From Leisingera thetidis (GTDB lineage: Bacteria; Pseudomonadota; Alphaproteobacteria; Rhodobacterales; Rhodobacteraceae): DNA of 64,000 nucleotides. Both the position numbers and the translations under genes were made by a program. The stretch covers positions 4,298,878 to 4,362,877 of the forward strand of contig NZ_CP109787.1 of NCBI RefSeq assembly GCF_025857195.1, read 5' to 3'. The notes beneath the pieces were generated by a model, which saw only the letters and a program-made list of their open reading frames with translations, was not told the origin of the DNA and did no database searches. Shown piece by piece: positions 44,184 through 53,414 of this stretch (positions are counted from its first letter, which is position 1; every line of letters starts with the position of its first letter).

Positions 44184-44576
44184 TCAGCGCTGACGTGCGA
44201 ACACCGGTTTTTCCGGGCGGCTGCGCAGAACCACCGCCGCAAAGATCAGCATCGACAGCAGGGCCATCAGCGATCCCGTCTGCGCCAGCACATCCGTCCG
44301 CTCCTGAATGGCCAGCGGAATGCCCGGCACCAGCAGCCCCAGCGCCAGCAGCGCCGCGGCCAGGTGCAGCCGCGGCAGCACGCCTCCGGCGGCGGCGGGC
44401 AGCAGGTGGTAGTAAAACGCATAGATCGCGCAGCTGACCCAGCCGAGCAGGTTGAGATGCCCATGCGCCGGCGACAGCAAATGGTCCTGGCTTGCCGTCA
44501 TCTGAATGCCCCAGACCATTCCGCCAAGCGCCGAAACCACCGCTGCCAGCATGAACCACCGTGCAATTCCTTCCAT
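44184..44576 (-). CDS. Small four-helix membrane protein with AHGHLNLLGW motif
   Basis: A 130-residue protein with four hydrophobic segments (for example RWFMLAAVVSALGGMVWGI and HLAAALLALGLLVPGIPLAI). Between helices 1 and 2 is PAHGHLNLLGWVSCAIYAFYYHLLP, a His pattern resembling the heme-ligand region of cytochrome oxidase/NnrS-like proteins. ATG at 44576 is preceded by GGGAGGG. It could bind heme or metal, but no activity can be assigned. It lies tail-to-tail with serA and divergent from the phosphatase gene. Confidence 0.65.
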   Translation of the reverse strand: MEGIARWFMLAAVVSALGGMVWGIQMTASQDHLLSPAHGHLNLLGWVSCAIYAFYYHLLPAAAGGVLPRLHLAAALLALGLLVPGIPLAIQERTDVLAQTGSLMALLSMLIFAAVVLRSRPEKPVFARQR

Positions 44577-44731
44577 GATCAACCCTCCCGGCGCTGACTG
44601 TCTGCATGAGTCCTGCCCTGTAAAATGCAGCGCCTGTGCCGGATTGCCAGCCGCCTGCCCGATTTTGCCGGGGTTGAACCCGGTGCCGTAATCCACCATT
44701 ACTCCGCCGAAGCCCGCGCAAAGGAGCCGCC

Positions 44732-45460
44732 ATGTCCGCCCCACTCTACGCCATCGGAGACATCCACGGCCAGCTGGAGATGCTGGAGCAGGCGCTGGCC
44801 CGGATCGCGGCCGACGGCGGGCCGGACGCCCGCATCGTCTTCCTCGGGGACTACACCGACCGCGGCCCCGACAGCCGCGGGGTGCTCGAGCGGCTGATCG
44901 CCGGACAGGCGCAAGGCCGGGACTGGACCTGCCTCAAGGGCAACCACGACCGGATGTTCGAGTGGTTCCTGGAGGAAACGCCCCGGCACGATCCGCATCT
45001 GCTGATCGGCTACCATTGGCTGCACGAGCGGATCGGCGGGGTTGAGACCCTGGCCAGCTATGGGCTGACCTTCGAAGACCGCACCCGGCTCGACTCTTTG
45101 CACGCCCGGGCCAAGGAGATGATCCCGGTGCGGCACGCTGAATTCCTGCGCGGCCTTCCCGCGCTCTACGAAACGCCGGATCTAGCCTTCGTGCACGCCG
45201 GGGTTCGTCCCGGCGTGCCGCTGTCCCAGCAGAATGAGAACGATCTGATGTGGATCCGGCAGCCCTTTCACGAGCACACTGGCGCGCATCCGAAGCTGAT
45301 CGTGCATGGCCATACGCCAGTGGACAAGCCCAGCCATTACGGCAACCGCATCAACCTCGACAGCGGCGCCGGCTACGGCCGTCCGCTGACCGCTGCGGTT
45401 TTCGAGGGCCGCGACTGCTGGCTGCTGACAGAACAGGGCAGGGTGCCGCTGGCTCCCTGA
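44732..45460 (+). CDS. Serine/threonine protein phosphatase-like metallophosphoesterase
   Basis: A 242-residue PPP-type phosphoesterase. The canonical metal motifs are YAIGDIHGQLEMLEQ (GDxHG), VFLGDYTDRGPDSRGVLE (GDxxDRG) and CLKGNHDRMFEW (GNHD), followed by FVHAGVRPG and VHGHTPVDKP (the late His ligands). It resembles the bacterial PrpA/ApaH-like group. The substrate may be phosphoproteins or dinucleotides. ATG at 44732 follows GGAG. Tail-to-tail with tdh. Confidence 0.85.
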   Translation: MSAPLYAIGDIHGQLEMLEQALARIAADGGPDARIVFLGDYTDRGPDSRGVLERLIAGQAQGRDWTCLKGNHDRMFEWFLEETPRHDPHLLIGYHWLHERIGGVETLASYGLTFEDRTRLDSLHARAKEMIPVRHAEFLRGLPALYETPDLAFVHAGVRPGVPLSQQNENDLMWIRQPFHEHTGAHPKLIVHGHTPVDKPSHYGNRINLDSGAGYGRPLTAAVFEGRDCWLLTEQGRVPLAP

Positions 45461-45498
45461 TCGGCCCTTTCATCTTTCTGGAAATACTCTGGGGGCGA

Positions 45499-45530
45499 GC
45501 GCCATAGGCGCGAGGGGGCAACGCCCCCTC
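45499..45530. terminator. Tandem hairpins between convergent phosphatase and tdh genes
   Basis: GCGCC-ATA-GGCGC (45499-45511) and GAGGGGGC-AAC-GCCCCCTC (45512-45530), both perfect. Together with the preceding CTGGAAATACTCTGGGGG they resemble the repeat near hutF/dapD (29712-29803). Confidence 0.6.
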
Positions 45531-45539
45531 AAACAGCGC

Positions 45540-46586
45540 TCATGCCCAGTCCAGCACAACCTTGCCGCTGGAGCCTGATTTCATCGCGGCAAAGCCCTCG
45601 GCAAAATCATCCACGCCAAAGCGGTGGGTGATCACCCGGCTCACATCCAGCCCGTTCTGCAGCATCGCGATCATCTTGTACCAGGTTTCGAACATCTCGC
45701 GCCCGTAGACGCCCTTGATGGTGATCGCCTTGAACACGATCCGCGACCAGTCGACCGGCGACTTGCCCGGCGGAATGCCCAAGAGGGCGATCTTGCCGCC
45801 CATCACCAGCGCCTCCACCATCTGATCCAGCGCCGCCTGACTGCCGGACATCTCCAGGCCAACGTCAAACCCCTGTTTCAGGCCCAGCTCCCGCACCACA
45901 TCCTGCAGGTCTTCCTGGGCAACATTCACCGCGCGCACCGCAGGCACCACATGCGCCGCCAGCGTCAGGCGATCCGGGTTGATGTCGGTGATCACCACAT
46001 GCCGCGCGCCCGCGTGCCGCGCCACTGCCGCGGCCATGATGCCGATGGGGCCGGCACCGGTGATCAGCACATCCTCGCCCAAAAGGTCAAAGCTCAAGGC
46101 CGTGTGCACCGCATTGCCCAAGGGATCGAGAATGGCACCGATCTCGTCTGGAATGTCATCCGGCAGCGGCACCACATTGAAGGCCGGCAGGCGCAGGTAC
46201 TGGGCAAAGGCGCCCTGTTCATTCACCCCGATGCCGCGGGTGCCGGGGTCGAGATGAAACTTGCCGGCCCGGCTCTGACGCGAGTCATGCTCGATCAGGT
46301 GCCCTTCACCGGAACAGCGCTGGCCAATTTCAAGCCCGGTTACATCGCGGCCAATTTCGACGATCTCCCCGGCGAACTCATGGCCGGTGATCATCGGCAC
46401 CGGCACGGTGTGCGCCGCCCAGTCGTCCCAGTTCCAGATATGGATGTCGGTACCGCAGATGCCGGTCTTCTTCACCCTGATCAGCACCTCGTCCGGGCCG
46501 ATCTCCGGCACCGGCGCCTGCACCATCCACAGGCCTTCCTGCGGGTGGCTCTTCTCCAGCGCCTTCATCGTGTTCGGGCGGCTCAT
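45540..46586 (-). CDS. tdh: L-threonine 3-dehydrogenase
   Basis: A 348-residue zinc-type medium-chain dehydrogenase that oxidises threonine to 2-amino-3-ketobutyrate. Family motifs are [19 protein letters not shown] (catalytic-zinc Cys), [35 protein letters not shown] and the NAD region [30 protein letters not shown] is diagnostic for Tdh. The loop that normally carries four Cys of the structural zinc reads [17 protein letters not shown] with none. It overlaps kbl by four bases (ATGA). A neighbouring enzyme (kbl) completes the pathway. Confidence 0.92.
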   Translation of the reverse strand: MSRPNTMKALEKSHPQEGLWMVQAPVPEIGPDEVLIRVKKTGICGTDIHIWNWDDWAAHTVPVPMITGHEFAGEIVEIGRDVTGLEIGQRCSGEGHLIEHDSRQSRAGKFHLDPGTRGIGVNEQGAFAQYLRLPAFNVVPLPDDIPDEIGAILDPLGNAVHTALSFDLLGEDVLITGAGPIGIMAAAVARHAGARHVVITDINPDRLTLAAHVVPAVRAVNVAQEDLQDVVRELGLKQGFDVGLEMSGSQAALDQMVEALVMGGKIALLGIPPGKSPVDWSRIVFKAITIKGVYGREMFETWYKMIAMLQNGLDVSRVITHRFGVDDFAEGFAAMKSGSSGKVVLDWA

Positions 46587-47770
46587 GAGATCACCCCCAG
46601 GTCCTTGCCCACCTTGCCAAAGGCGGCCAGGGCCCGGTCCAGCTCGTCCCGTGTCAGCGCCGCATTCATCTGGGTGCGGATCCGCGCCTGGCCGCGCGGA
46701 ACCACCGGGAAGAAGAAGCCAGAGACATAGACTCCCTCGTCGAACAGCCGGGCCGCCATGTCCTGCGCCAGCTGCGCCTCTCCCAGCATCACCGGGATGA
46801 TCGGGTGTTCACCGGGCAGCAGATCGAACCCCAGCGTCTCCAGCCCCGCGCGCCAGTATTGCGCATTCTCGAACAGCTGCGCCCGCAGCCCGTCCCCTTC
46901 CTCCACCAGCCGGATTGCCTCCAGCCCGGCAGCAACTATCGACGGCGGCAGCGAATTGGAGAACAAATAGGGCCGCGCCCGCTGCCGCAGCAGGTCGATC
47001 ACTGGCTGCGGCCCGGCGATGTAACCGCCGATGGCCCCCCCAAGTGCTTTGCCCAAAGTTCCCGTCAGGATATCCACATCCACCCCGAAATGCTCTGGCG
47101 TGCCGGCACCGCCTGCGCCCATGAAGCCGGTGGCGTGGCAGTCATCCACCATCACGATGGCATTGTATTTGTCCGCCAGCGACCGGATTTCCGGCAGCTT
47201 GGCCAGATATCCATCCATCGAGAACACGCCGTCCGTCGCAATCATGATGTGCCGCGCGCCGTCCTCGCGCGCCTGTTTCAGCCAGGCCTCCAGATCGTTC
47301 ATGTCGCTGTTCAGGTAGCGGTAGCGCTTGGCCTTGCACAGCCGGATGCCGTCGATGATCGACGCATGGTTCAGGCTATCGGAGATGATCGCATCCTCCG
47401 GCCCCAACAGCGGCTCGAACAACCCGCCATTGGCGTCGAAACAGGCGGCAAACAGGATCGCGTCATCCTTGCCGAGGAACTTTGCCAGCCGCTGCTCCAG
47501 CTCCCGGTGAATGTCCTGGGTGCCGCAGATGAACCGCACAGACGCCATGCCGAACCCCTTCGGCTCCATTGCGTCCTTCGCTGCCTTGATCAGGGCAGGG
47601 TGGTCGGCCAGACCCAGATAGTTGTTGGCGCAGAGGTTGATCACCTGCCGGTCTCCAACCGTAATCTCGCCTCCCTGCGGGGAGGTGATCATTCGCTCAC
47701 GCTTGTACAGCCCCTCGGCCTCGATCCGGGCCAGCGTGTTTGAGATGTCGGTCAGAAATGCGTTGGACAT
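46583..47770 (-). CDS. kbl: Glycine C-acetyltransferase (2-amino-3-ketobutyrate CoA ligase)
   Basis: A 395-residue alpha-oxoamine synthase-family PLP enzyme that splits 2-amino-3-ketobutyrate with CoA to glycine and acetyl-CoA. Motifs are [55 protein letters not shown] and the PLP lysine in [18 protein letters not shown] at 47770 is preferred over an upstream TTG, with GGGAG about nine bases upstream. First gene of the tdh operon; nested inverted repeats lie upstream. Confidence 0.93.
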   Translation of the reverse strand: MSNAFLTDISNTLARIEAEGLYKRERMITSPQGGEITVGDRQVINLCANNYLGLADHPALIKAAKDAMEPKGFGMASVRFICGTQDIHRELEQRLAKFLGKDDAILFAACFDANGGLFEPLLGPEDAIISDSLNHASIIDGIRLCKAKRYRYLNSDMNDLEAWLKQAREDGARHIMIATDGVFSMDGYLAKLPEIRSLADKYNAIVMVDDCHATGFMGAGGAGTPEHFGVDVDILTGTLGKALGGAIGGYIAGPQPVIDLLRQRARPYLFSNSLPPSIVAAGLEAIRLVEEGDGLRAQLFENAQYWRAGLETLGFDLLPGEHPIIPVMLGEAQLAQDMAARLFDEGVYVSGFFFPVVPRGQARIRTQMNAALTRDELDRALAAFGKVGKDLGVIS

Positions 47771-47820
47771 GAGCAAACTCCCTGGATGTCTCGACTCGCA
47801 CGTCTAGCATAGCGGATACG

Positions 47821-47853
47821 TTTCCGAAATACAGGATTTCAGTATCGCGGAAA
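47821..47853. promoter_or_regulatory. Nested inverted repeats upstream of kbl
   Basis: Outer arms TTTCCG (47821-47826) and CGGAAA (47848-47853); inner arms GAAAT (47826-47830) and ATTTC (47836-47840). They sit 51 bases from the kbl start and 78 from the VOC gene, a fitting place for an operator. No regulator is adjacent. Confidence 0.4.
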
Positions 47854-47930
47854 AAAATCCGTGAAACCGGATCTGCGGCGGAAATTCGGGCAAACCGGGC
47901 TATCTGATCCGGAAACAGGGGGATGCAGCC

Positions 47931-48332
47931 ATGGCACGGGTCACTGGAATAGGCGGAGTTTTCATCAAAGCGCGCGGCGACGCAAAGGCACTGGCAGAAT
48001 GGTACCGCGACCACCTGGGGCTGGAGCTGACGGACTTCGGCGGCGTCATTCTCAACTGGCAGCAGGATCAGGCAGAGGACGGCGGCCTCACCGTTTGGGG
48101 CACTGCCGATCCGGACGGAACCTGGTTCGACCCCAGCACCGCCGGTTTCATGATCAACTACCGGGTCGATGATATGGACGGCATGCTCGAACAGCTGGCG
48201 GGCTCTGGCATCCCCATCCTGCAGGGGCCGGAATCCCACGAAAACGGCCGCTTCGCCTGGATCATGGACCCCGAGGGCAACAAGGTGGAGCTGTGGGAGC
48301 CCAAACTCTGGGACGAGAAGAACAAGGGCTGA
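47931..48332 (+). CDS. VOC-family (glyoxalase-like) protein
   Basis: A 133-residue vicinal-oxygen-chelate protein. Two beta-alpha-beta-beta-beta modules are visible: VTGIGGVFIKARGDAKALAEWYRDHLGL, FMINYRVDDMDGMLEQLAGSG and the C-terminal FAWIMDPEGNKVELWEP with the Glu metal ligand. The usual N-terminal metal His is replaced in GVFIK. The substrate is unknown. It is divergent from kbl and convergent with cspA. Confidence 0.78.
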   Translation: MARVTGIGGVFIKARGDAKALAEWYRDHLGLELTDFGGVILNWQQDQAEDGGLTVWGTADPDGTWFDPSTAGFMINYRVDDMDGMLEQLAGSGIPILQGPESHENGRFAWIMDPEGNKVELWEPKLWDEKNKG

Positions 48333-48343
48333 CAGGCCAAAAG

Positions 48344-48372
48344 AAAACGCGGCCCCTTTCCAGGGACCGCGC
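48344..48372 (-). terminator. Intrinsic terminator of cspA
   Basis: A stem of CGCGG/CCGCG and CCCT/AGGG with one mismatch; read on the minus strand it is followed by TTTTCTTTT. It also serves the end of the VOC gene. Confidence 0.8.
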
Positions 48373-48396
48373 TTCCGATCTGCACTGCTGCGCGGC

Positions 48397-48603
48397 TTAT
48401 GCCAGCTGCAGGTTCACCGCCGACTCGCGGCCGTCACGGCCGGGCTCGATGTCGAAAGTGACTTTCTGGTTGTCCGCCAGGCCGGTCAGGCCGGAACGCT
48501 CAACAGCGGAGATGTGCACGAACACATCTTTGCTGCCGCCGTCGGGTGCGATGAAGCCGAAGCCTTTGGTGGTGTTGAACCATTTTACGGTGCCGGTGGC
48601 CAT
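48397..48603 (-). CDS. cspA: Cold shock protein (CspA family)
   Basis: A 68-residue single cold-shock domain. The start [20 protein letters not shown] contains RNP1 (KGFGFI), and [14 protein letters not shown] contains RNP2 (VFVHI). It binds single-stranded RNA/DNA and acts as an RNA chaperone. ATG at 48603 is preceded by AGGAGA. The upstream region contains a possible promoter and an 8-bp inverted repeat that could form a leader structure, as is usual for temperature-regulated csp genes. Confidence 0.93.
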   Translation of the reverse strand: MATGTVKWFNTTKGFGFIAPDGGSKDVFVHISAVERSGLTGLADNQKVTFDIEPGRDGRESAVNLQLA

Positions 48604-48700
48604 ATCCGTAGTCTCCTAGTAGATGCTGCCCGCGGAAGTGCGGCAGCCTGGCGTAGTCGGTCTGGATCGAGAGACTGAAAACGCCGCAGAGCGGGAGACA

Positions 48701-48760
48701 GTGGATCGACAAGAATAACGTTAGCGATCCACATATGGTCCGATGGGCTGAGTCTTTCAA
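48701..48760 (-). promoter_or_regulatory. cspA promoter and leader inverted repeat
   Basis: On the minus strand, TTGAAA (48755-48760), 17 bases, CATATG (48732-48737) form a weak promoter. The perfect inverted repeat GTGGATCG (48701-48708) / CGATCCAC (48725-48732) is just downstream. If transcription starts at or upstream of 48732, a leader hairpin forms in the 5' UTR (about 120 bases). Confidence 0.4.
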
Positions 48761-48773
48761 GAGGTTTGTTCGG

Positions 48774-49252
48774 GAAAGCTAAGAAGAGGGGGTTTTCTTG
48801 CCGGTCTGCTGCTCTCGTTCCTAAGACAGTGCATAGCTATCGTTCATTGTCAGGATAACGGAAATTTTAAGCCCGATCTAAGGTCAGCCGCCGAAGCTAT
48901 TGGAGATCATTCGTGGTGGAGAAAACTGAAACTGCGCATTGAAGATGGCTTCGCTGGCAGTGTTCGCGACCGGGGCGACGTTTGGAATTGCCGCTACCGC
49001 CGCGCTCATGACCGGCAGGGTGAAGACTGGATTACAGCGGGCAAGCGGCGGATTCATTCGGTGAGGCCGTACACTTAATTGAGACAGCGCTATTTGCAGA
49101 GCGTGCGCCTGCAAGAAGAGCGGCGCTGCGAGGATTGCAGGGATCCGGAGCAGTACGGTGGATACCTGGCGGCTGTTACTGAAGCGGATGACTCACTCAG
49201 GCAATCCGGAAGCATTGACCACTACTTTTCAGCAGGAATCTCTTCGGCTGCT
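48774..49252. other. Intergenic region between cspA and the IS element
   Basis: I see no supported gene. A 76-codon minus-strand frame (48884-49114) and short plus frames lack ribosome sites and family similarity. The sequence is less GC-rich than its surroundings, consistent with degenerate or recently acquired DNA beside an insertion element. Confidence 0.4.
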
Positions 49253-50584
49253 GACGTGTTCCCCGTAGAGTCCGCGGTTATTCGTTCGCTCTGTTCAGGG
49301 TTTGGTCCTCTCTTGACCGTTGGTGATACTCCCACGGGGTGAGCCCGTCGAGGTTCGTGCGGGGGCGGTGGTGATTATAGTCGTCGCGCCAGGCCGCGAT
49401 CAGCTCCCGTGCGTGGTGCAGGTTGGGGAACAGGTGCTCATTCAGGCACTCGTCCCGCAGGCGGCCATTGAAGCTTTCCACGAAGCCGTTCTGCATGGGT
49501 TTACCGGGTGCGGTGTCGTGCCACTCGACGGACCGTTCCGCCTGCCATTTCAGGATGGCGTTCGATGTCAGCTCCGTTCCATTGTCACTGACCACCATGC
49601 AGGGTTAGCCGCGTAGCCGGGCGATGTTGTCGAGTTCCCGCGCAACCCGCTGACCCGACAGCGATGTGCCGACCACACAGGCCGGGCATTCCCGGCTGAA
49701 GTCGTCTATGACGCACAGCACCCGGAATCGGCGGCCATCCCTTGCCCGGCAGGGCATTGCGCAGCAATGTCCCGAGAGGGGGACAGGCTGTCCGGCATCG
49801 AGCCATTGGAACGCCATTGGTCCGAGAGACAATGGCGAGGGTCCAGCGGCCATCTCTGGTTCGGCCCTAGCGGGATCGCCATGGGCGCACGCGTTCCGAT
49901 GGCGCGCTTGCGGCCGCCACGTTTGCGCACCGTCAGGCCCTCGTCGCGGCAGATCCGGCACCCCTCGCGGCCGAGCAGCAGGTGCAGCCGCCCCTCTCAT
50001 GGTTTGCAAGCAAACCACTGCCGGGCAGTGGATAGCCGAACCGCCGCCGTTCACCGGACAACTCCTTCAGCCGCTCGCGCAACTTGGTGTCCTCAGGCCG
50101 GGCCCGCTGCCGCCGGTAGATACGCGGATCGATCCTGGCCAGGGCACAGGCCCGCCGCTGGTTGTAGTTCTGTAGTTCTTCTCTGTCATGGGCCAGTCCA
50201 CAGCTCGTCGCCTTGCACCGGGCTTCAGAAGGGTTCGCAGGCTCACTCGAACGCATGGCGTTCGCCTGCTGCCATTCCCAGCATCTCTTTCAGCGCAAGC
50301 ATGTGCTCGGCCAGTATCTTCTTGAGCTTGGCGTTCTCTGCCTCCAGGGCCTTCAGCCTTTTGGCTCGGACACTTCCATGCCCCTATACTTCGAACGCCA
50401 CTTGTAGAACGTGCCATCGCTGATGCCGTGCTTCCGGCACAGTTCCTTCGCCCCCATTCCGGCCTGGTGCTCCTTCAGGATGCCAATGATCTGTTCCTCA
50501 CTGAAACGGCTTTTCCGCATCGTCTGCCTCCTCGCTTGGAGAACAGGCTAACTTCAAATCGCGGACATTTCAGGGGAGCATGTC
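49253..50584 (-). mobile_element. Decayed IS3-family insertion sequence
   Basis: About 1.33 kb bounded by imperfect inverted ends. The plus-strand left end TGACGTGTTCCCC (49253-49265) matches the complement of the right end, TGACATGCTCCCC (50584 downward), and the similarity continues into GTCCGCG. Size, orfA/orfB layout and the DDE integrase fragment fit the IS3 family. No clear target duplication was found. The coding region is broken in several places. Confidence 0.8.
49278..50520 (-). pseudogene. IS3-family transposase (orfA-orfB), broken
   Basis: orfA starts at ATG 50520 with MRKSRFSEEQIIGILKEHQA (HTH_Tnp_1) but loses frame near 50375, where a one-base deletion turns the expected KRLKALEAEN into a stop. 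orfB pieces follow in different frames: RRACALARIDPRIYRRQRAR, KRGGRKRAIGTRAPMAIPLG, RVLCVIDDFSREC and [20 protein letters not shown] (integrase core DDE region). An in-frame TAA at 49605-49607 interrupts [16 protein letters not shown]. Extra sequence of uncertain origin lies around 49750-49850. It is therefore non-functional. Confidence 0.8.
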
Positions 50585-50819
50585 ACTACTTAAGCCTGTC
50601 GATGGAAGTAATTGTTGCTTCAAAGCACACACTAACCCGCGCCCTCGGGATGTCTGACCGAAGGCTGGGCAAGCGGCGCCTGAAAGCGATGGATGTTTCG
50701 GGCGAACTTGAACTGATTCAAAAGTTACAAGAGCTGCGGTGCCAGTTCGAAGGTGGCAGGCCGGTGAAACATGAGGTGAGAGCCAGAGCGTCCGGGTAAT
50801 GGAAAACTCTACCCGCCTG

Positions 50820-51386
50820 TCAGGCATTCTTCACAATCAGAAACACCCGCGCAGGCCCTTCAGGCGCTGCTATCGAATGCGCCACGTCGGCGGCATAGCG
50901 TGCAGTGTCGCCGGCCCGCAGCTGGTCCCTGGCATTGCCGGACGCCACCGCGATCTCCCCTTCCAGAACCGTCAGCTGCTCCAGCGCGCCGCGGGTGTGG
51001 GGCTGGCTGATCAGCGCGCCGCCCTGGTCGAAGCGGATGTCATAGACTTCATGCCCGCCGGCCTCTTCCGGCGGCGACAGGATGCGGATGCGGCAGCCCT
51101 GGCCCATGTTCTCGATCTTGGGCACGTCCGATGCGCGCAAGACTTCGATCCGGTCCTGCATGTCGCCCGCTTCCAGAAGGCCGGCAAAATCCACCTGCAG
51201 CGCGCGTGTCAGGTTCCACAGCGTCGCTATGGTGGGGGAGCTTTCCCCGCGTTCGATCTGGCTCACCATCGAGCGGGATACGCCCGACAGATTGGCCACC
51301 GCCTCCAGGCTCAGACCCTGGGCGCGGCGCGCCTCTTTCAGGCGGGCAGGCAGCAGGGTCAGGATATCGTCTGTGTTTTCCGTCAT
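50820..51386 (-). CDS. XRE-cupin transcriptional regulator
   Basis: A 188-residue regulator. The N-terminal HTH_3 is LKEARRAQGLSLEAVANLSG and SRSMVSQIERGESSPTIATL. The C-terminal cupin domain (about residues 110-185) includes EQLTVLEGEIAVASG and DTARYAADVAHSI. Proteins of this layout (PuuR/SutR-like) bind a small metabolite through the cupin. ATG at 51386 is chosen because MTENTDDILT precedes the HTH at the usual distance. It is divergent from the thiolase gene by 200 bases, so it may control it. Confidence 0.82.
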   Translation of the reverse strand: MTENTDDILTLLPARLKEARRAQGLSLEAVANLSGVSRSMVSQIERGESSPTIATLWNLTRALQVDFAGLLEAGDMQDRIEVLRASDVPKIENMGQGCRIRILSPPEEAGGHEVYDIRFDQGGALISQPHTRGALEQLTVLEGEIAVASGNARDQLRAGDTARYAADVAHSIAAPEGPARVFLIVKNA

Positions 51387-51586
51387 GACGGATTCTCTGC
51401 GCCGTTGGCGTCGGTTTGTCAAATGCTCCGGTGTCAAAGCCATGCTGCGCCGCAGCGGTACAGAGGGGGCACCAGGGTTGCACGGGGGGGAGCGCGTTTG
51501 ACGCGGCGTTTTGATGACGGCACGTATCAGCAGACAGAACTATGCTGCGGGTGCATGATAGGGCAAATCTGACGAGGAGAGAGATT

Positions 51587-52762
51587 ATGAATGACATCGT
51601 GATCCTGGACGGCGCCCGTACTGCCATTGGCACTTTTGGCGGCGCTTTGGCGGGCACAGCACCGATCGATCTGGCCACCACCGTCTCCAAGGCGGCGCTG
51701 GAACGTTCCGGCGTCGAGGGCGGCCAGATCGGCCATGTGGTCTTTGGTCATATCATCAACACAGAGCCTCGCGACATGTACTTGAGCCGGGTTGCCGCGA
51801 TGCAGGCGGGAGTGCCTGAGGTGGTGCCGGCGATGAACGTAAACCGGCTTTGCGGTTCTGGCGTGCAAGCCATTATCTCATCCTTTCAATCGCTTGCGAT
51901 GGGTGATGCGGAGTTCGCCCTTGCCGGTGGCGCTGAAAACATGTCGCGCAGTCCCTACATCATCCAGCAAAGCCGATGGGGCGCGAAGATGGGGGATGTG
52001 AAATCGCTCGACATGATGCTGGGCGCCTTGAACTGCCCGTTCGGCACCGGCCATATGGGGGTGACGGCCGAGAACGTGGCGGATGAGCATGATATCACCC
52101 GCGAGCAGATGGACGCGTTTGCCCTCACCAGCCAGACCCGTGCGGCGGCAGCGATCGAGGCAGGGTATTTCGCATCACAGATCACCCCCGTCGAGGTGAA
52201 GGTGAAACGCGGTCTGGTGCCGTTCGAGGTGGACGAGCACCCCAAGGCCACCACGCCGGAGGCGTTGGCCGGACTGAAGGCGGTGTTCCAGAAGGACGGC
52301 CGGGTAACTGCTGGAAATGCCAGCGGAATCAACGATGGTGCGGCGGCGATGGTGCTGGCCACGGCGACGGCGGCAGAAAAGGCGGGACTGAAGCCCAAGG
52401 CGCGGATCCTGGGCTATGCCCATGCCGGCGTGCGGCCGGAAGTGATGGGGATCGGCCCGGTTCCCGCGGTGCGCAATCTATTGGAGAAAACCGGCCTGTC
52501 GGCGGAAGACTTCGACGTGATCGAATCGAACGAAGCCTTTGCCGCGCAAGCGCTGGCAGTGAACAAGGAACTGGGGCTGGACCCGGCCAGGGTGAACCCC
52601 AATGGCGGGGCGATTGCGCTGGGCCATCCGGTGGGCGCCACCGGTGCGATTATCACTCTGAAAACGCTATATGAATTGGAACGTATTGGCGGAACCAAAG
52701 GGCTGATCACGATGTGCATCGGCGGCGGACAGGGCATCGCACTGGCGATCGAGCGGCTTTGA
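51587..52762 (+). CDS. Acetyl-CoA C-acetyltransferase (thiolase)
   Basis: A 391-residue thiolase. The nucleophile Cys is in VNRLCGSGVQAI (near residue 88). GGAIALGHPVGATG (His) and MCIGGGQGIALAIE (second Cys) complete the active site. It condenses two acetyl-CoA or cleaves acetoacetyl-CoA, as in PHB synthesis or ketone/fatty-acid degradation. ATG at 51587 is preceded by GAGGAGA. It is divergent from the cupin regulator. Substrate chain length cannot be judged. Confidence 0.9.
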   Translation: MNDIVILDGARTAIGTFGGALAGTAPIDLATTVSKAALERSGVEGGQIGHVVFGHIINTEPRDMYLSRVAAMQAGVPEVVPAMNVNRLCGSGVQAIISSFQSLAMGDAEFALAGGAENMSRSPYIIQQSRWGAKMGDVKSLDMMLGALNCPFGTGHMGVTAENVADEHDITREQMDAFALTSQTRAAAAIEAGYFASQITPVEVKVKRGLVPFEVDEHPKATTPEALAGLKAVFQKDGRVTAGNASGINDGAAAMVLATATAAEKAGLKPKARILGYAHAGVRPEVMGIGPVPAVRNLLEKTGLSAEDFDVIESNEAFAAQALAVNKELGLDPARVNPNGGAIALGHPVGATGAIITLKTLYELERIGGTKGLITMCIGGGQGIALAIERL

Positions 52763-52770
52763 TCGCGGAA

Positions 52771-52800
52771 GCAGGGGGCTGAATAGTGCAGCACCCCTGC
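52771..52800 (+). terminator. Stem-loop after the thiolase gene
   Basis: Arms GCAGGGG / CCCCTGC and GCTG / CAGC with one bulge, just after the stop. There is no T-run. Confidence 0.55.
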
Positions 52801-53027
52801 CCGCAATAGCTTACGGCGGCAGGGCTTTTGTGAAAAATTAATGCCGTTTCCGTGTACAAAATATGCAATTTAAAGTAGAGATGATTATCCCTTGAGAGCG
52901 TTTGGCGATTCACAGTGTCTTTCGGAAATTACGCTAGAACTGACCTGTTCGGGGTTTGGAAAACCGGCGGGAATGCGTGGTGCTTGCGTTATCCCGGTGC
53001 GGTGCATTCGCCGGGGAAGGGGTCAAT

Positions 53028-53414
53028 GTGACAGCCAAGGTTCTGCTTCTAGAAGATGATATCGGTGTCCGCTTCACCTTTAATATGGCGTTGCAGGAAG
53101 CAGGATATGATGTGCGGGCTGTCTCCAACTGTGCTGATGCCATTTCCGCTCTGTCCGAGACATTGCCCGACGTGCTGGTGCTGGACCTGAAGATAGGTGA
53201 GGAAATGTCGCTGCCGGTGGCGGATTACGCCGCTTTGCTCCGTCCGGATATCCCGGTGGTCTATATAACCGGCAGCCGGCTGTTTGCCGGCGGCGAGCTG
53301 TTCACCCTGAGCCGCAACATACGCTGGGTGCTGCGCAAGCCGGTCAATCTGGCCGATCTCCTCAGTATGGTTGATCACGTGACCGGCCGGGTTGCCGCCG
53401 CCGCGGCAAGCTGA
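53028..53414 (+). CDS. Orphan response regulator receiver protein
   Basis: A 128-residue single receiver domain. Acidic pair in VLLLEDDIG, phosphoacceptor Asp in VLVLDLKIG, Thr in VVYITGS and Lys in VLRKPV. There is no output domain. GTG at 53028 is chosen because AAGGGG is spaced correctly and VTAKVLLLEDD is the usual start; an upstream TTG at 52956 would add an unusual Cys-containing tail. It lies convergent to the histidine-kinase gene and may be its partner or another kinase's. Confidence 0.8.
   Translation: MTAKVLLLEDDIGVRFTFNMALQEAGYDVRAVSNCADAISALSETLPDVLVLDLKIGEEMSLPVADYAALLRPDIPVVYITGSRLFAGGELFTLSRNIRWVLRKPVNLADLLSMVDHVTGRVAAAAAS

Noticed and set aside
48884..49114. A 76-codon minus-strand frame next to cspA
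   Set aside because: No ribosome site, no family, and located in a decayed region.
50428..50799. A 123-codon plus-strand frame crossing the IS end
   Set aside because: It runs antisense to orfA and out of the element, with no coding character.
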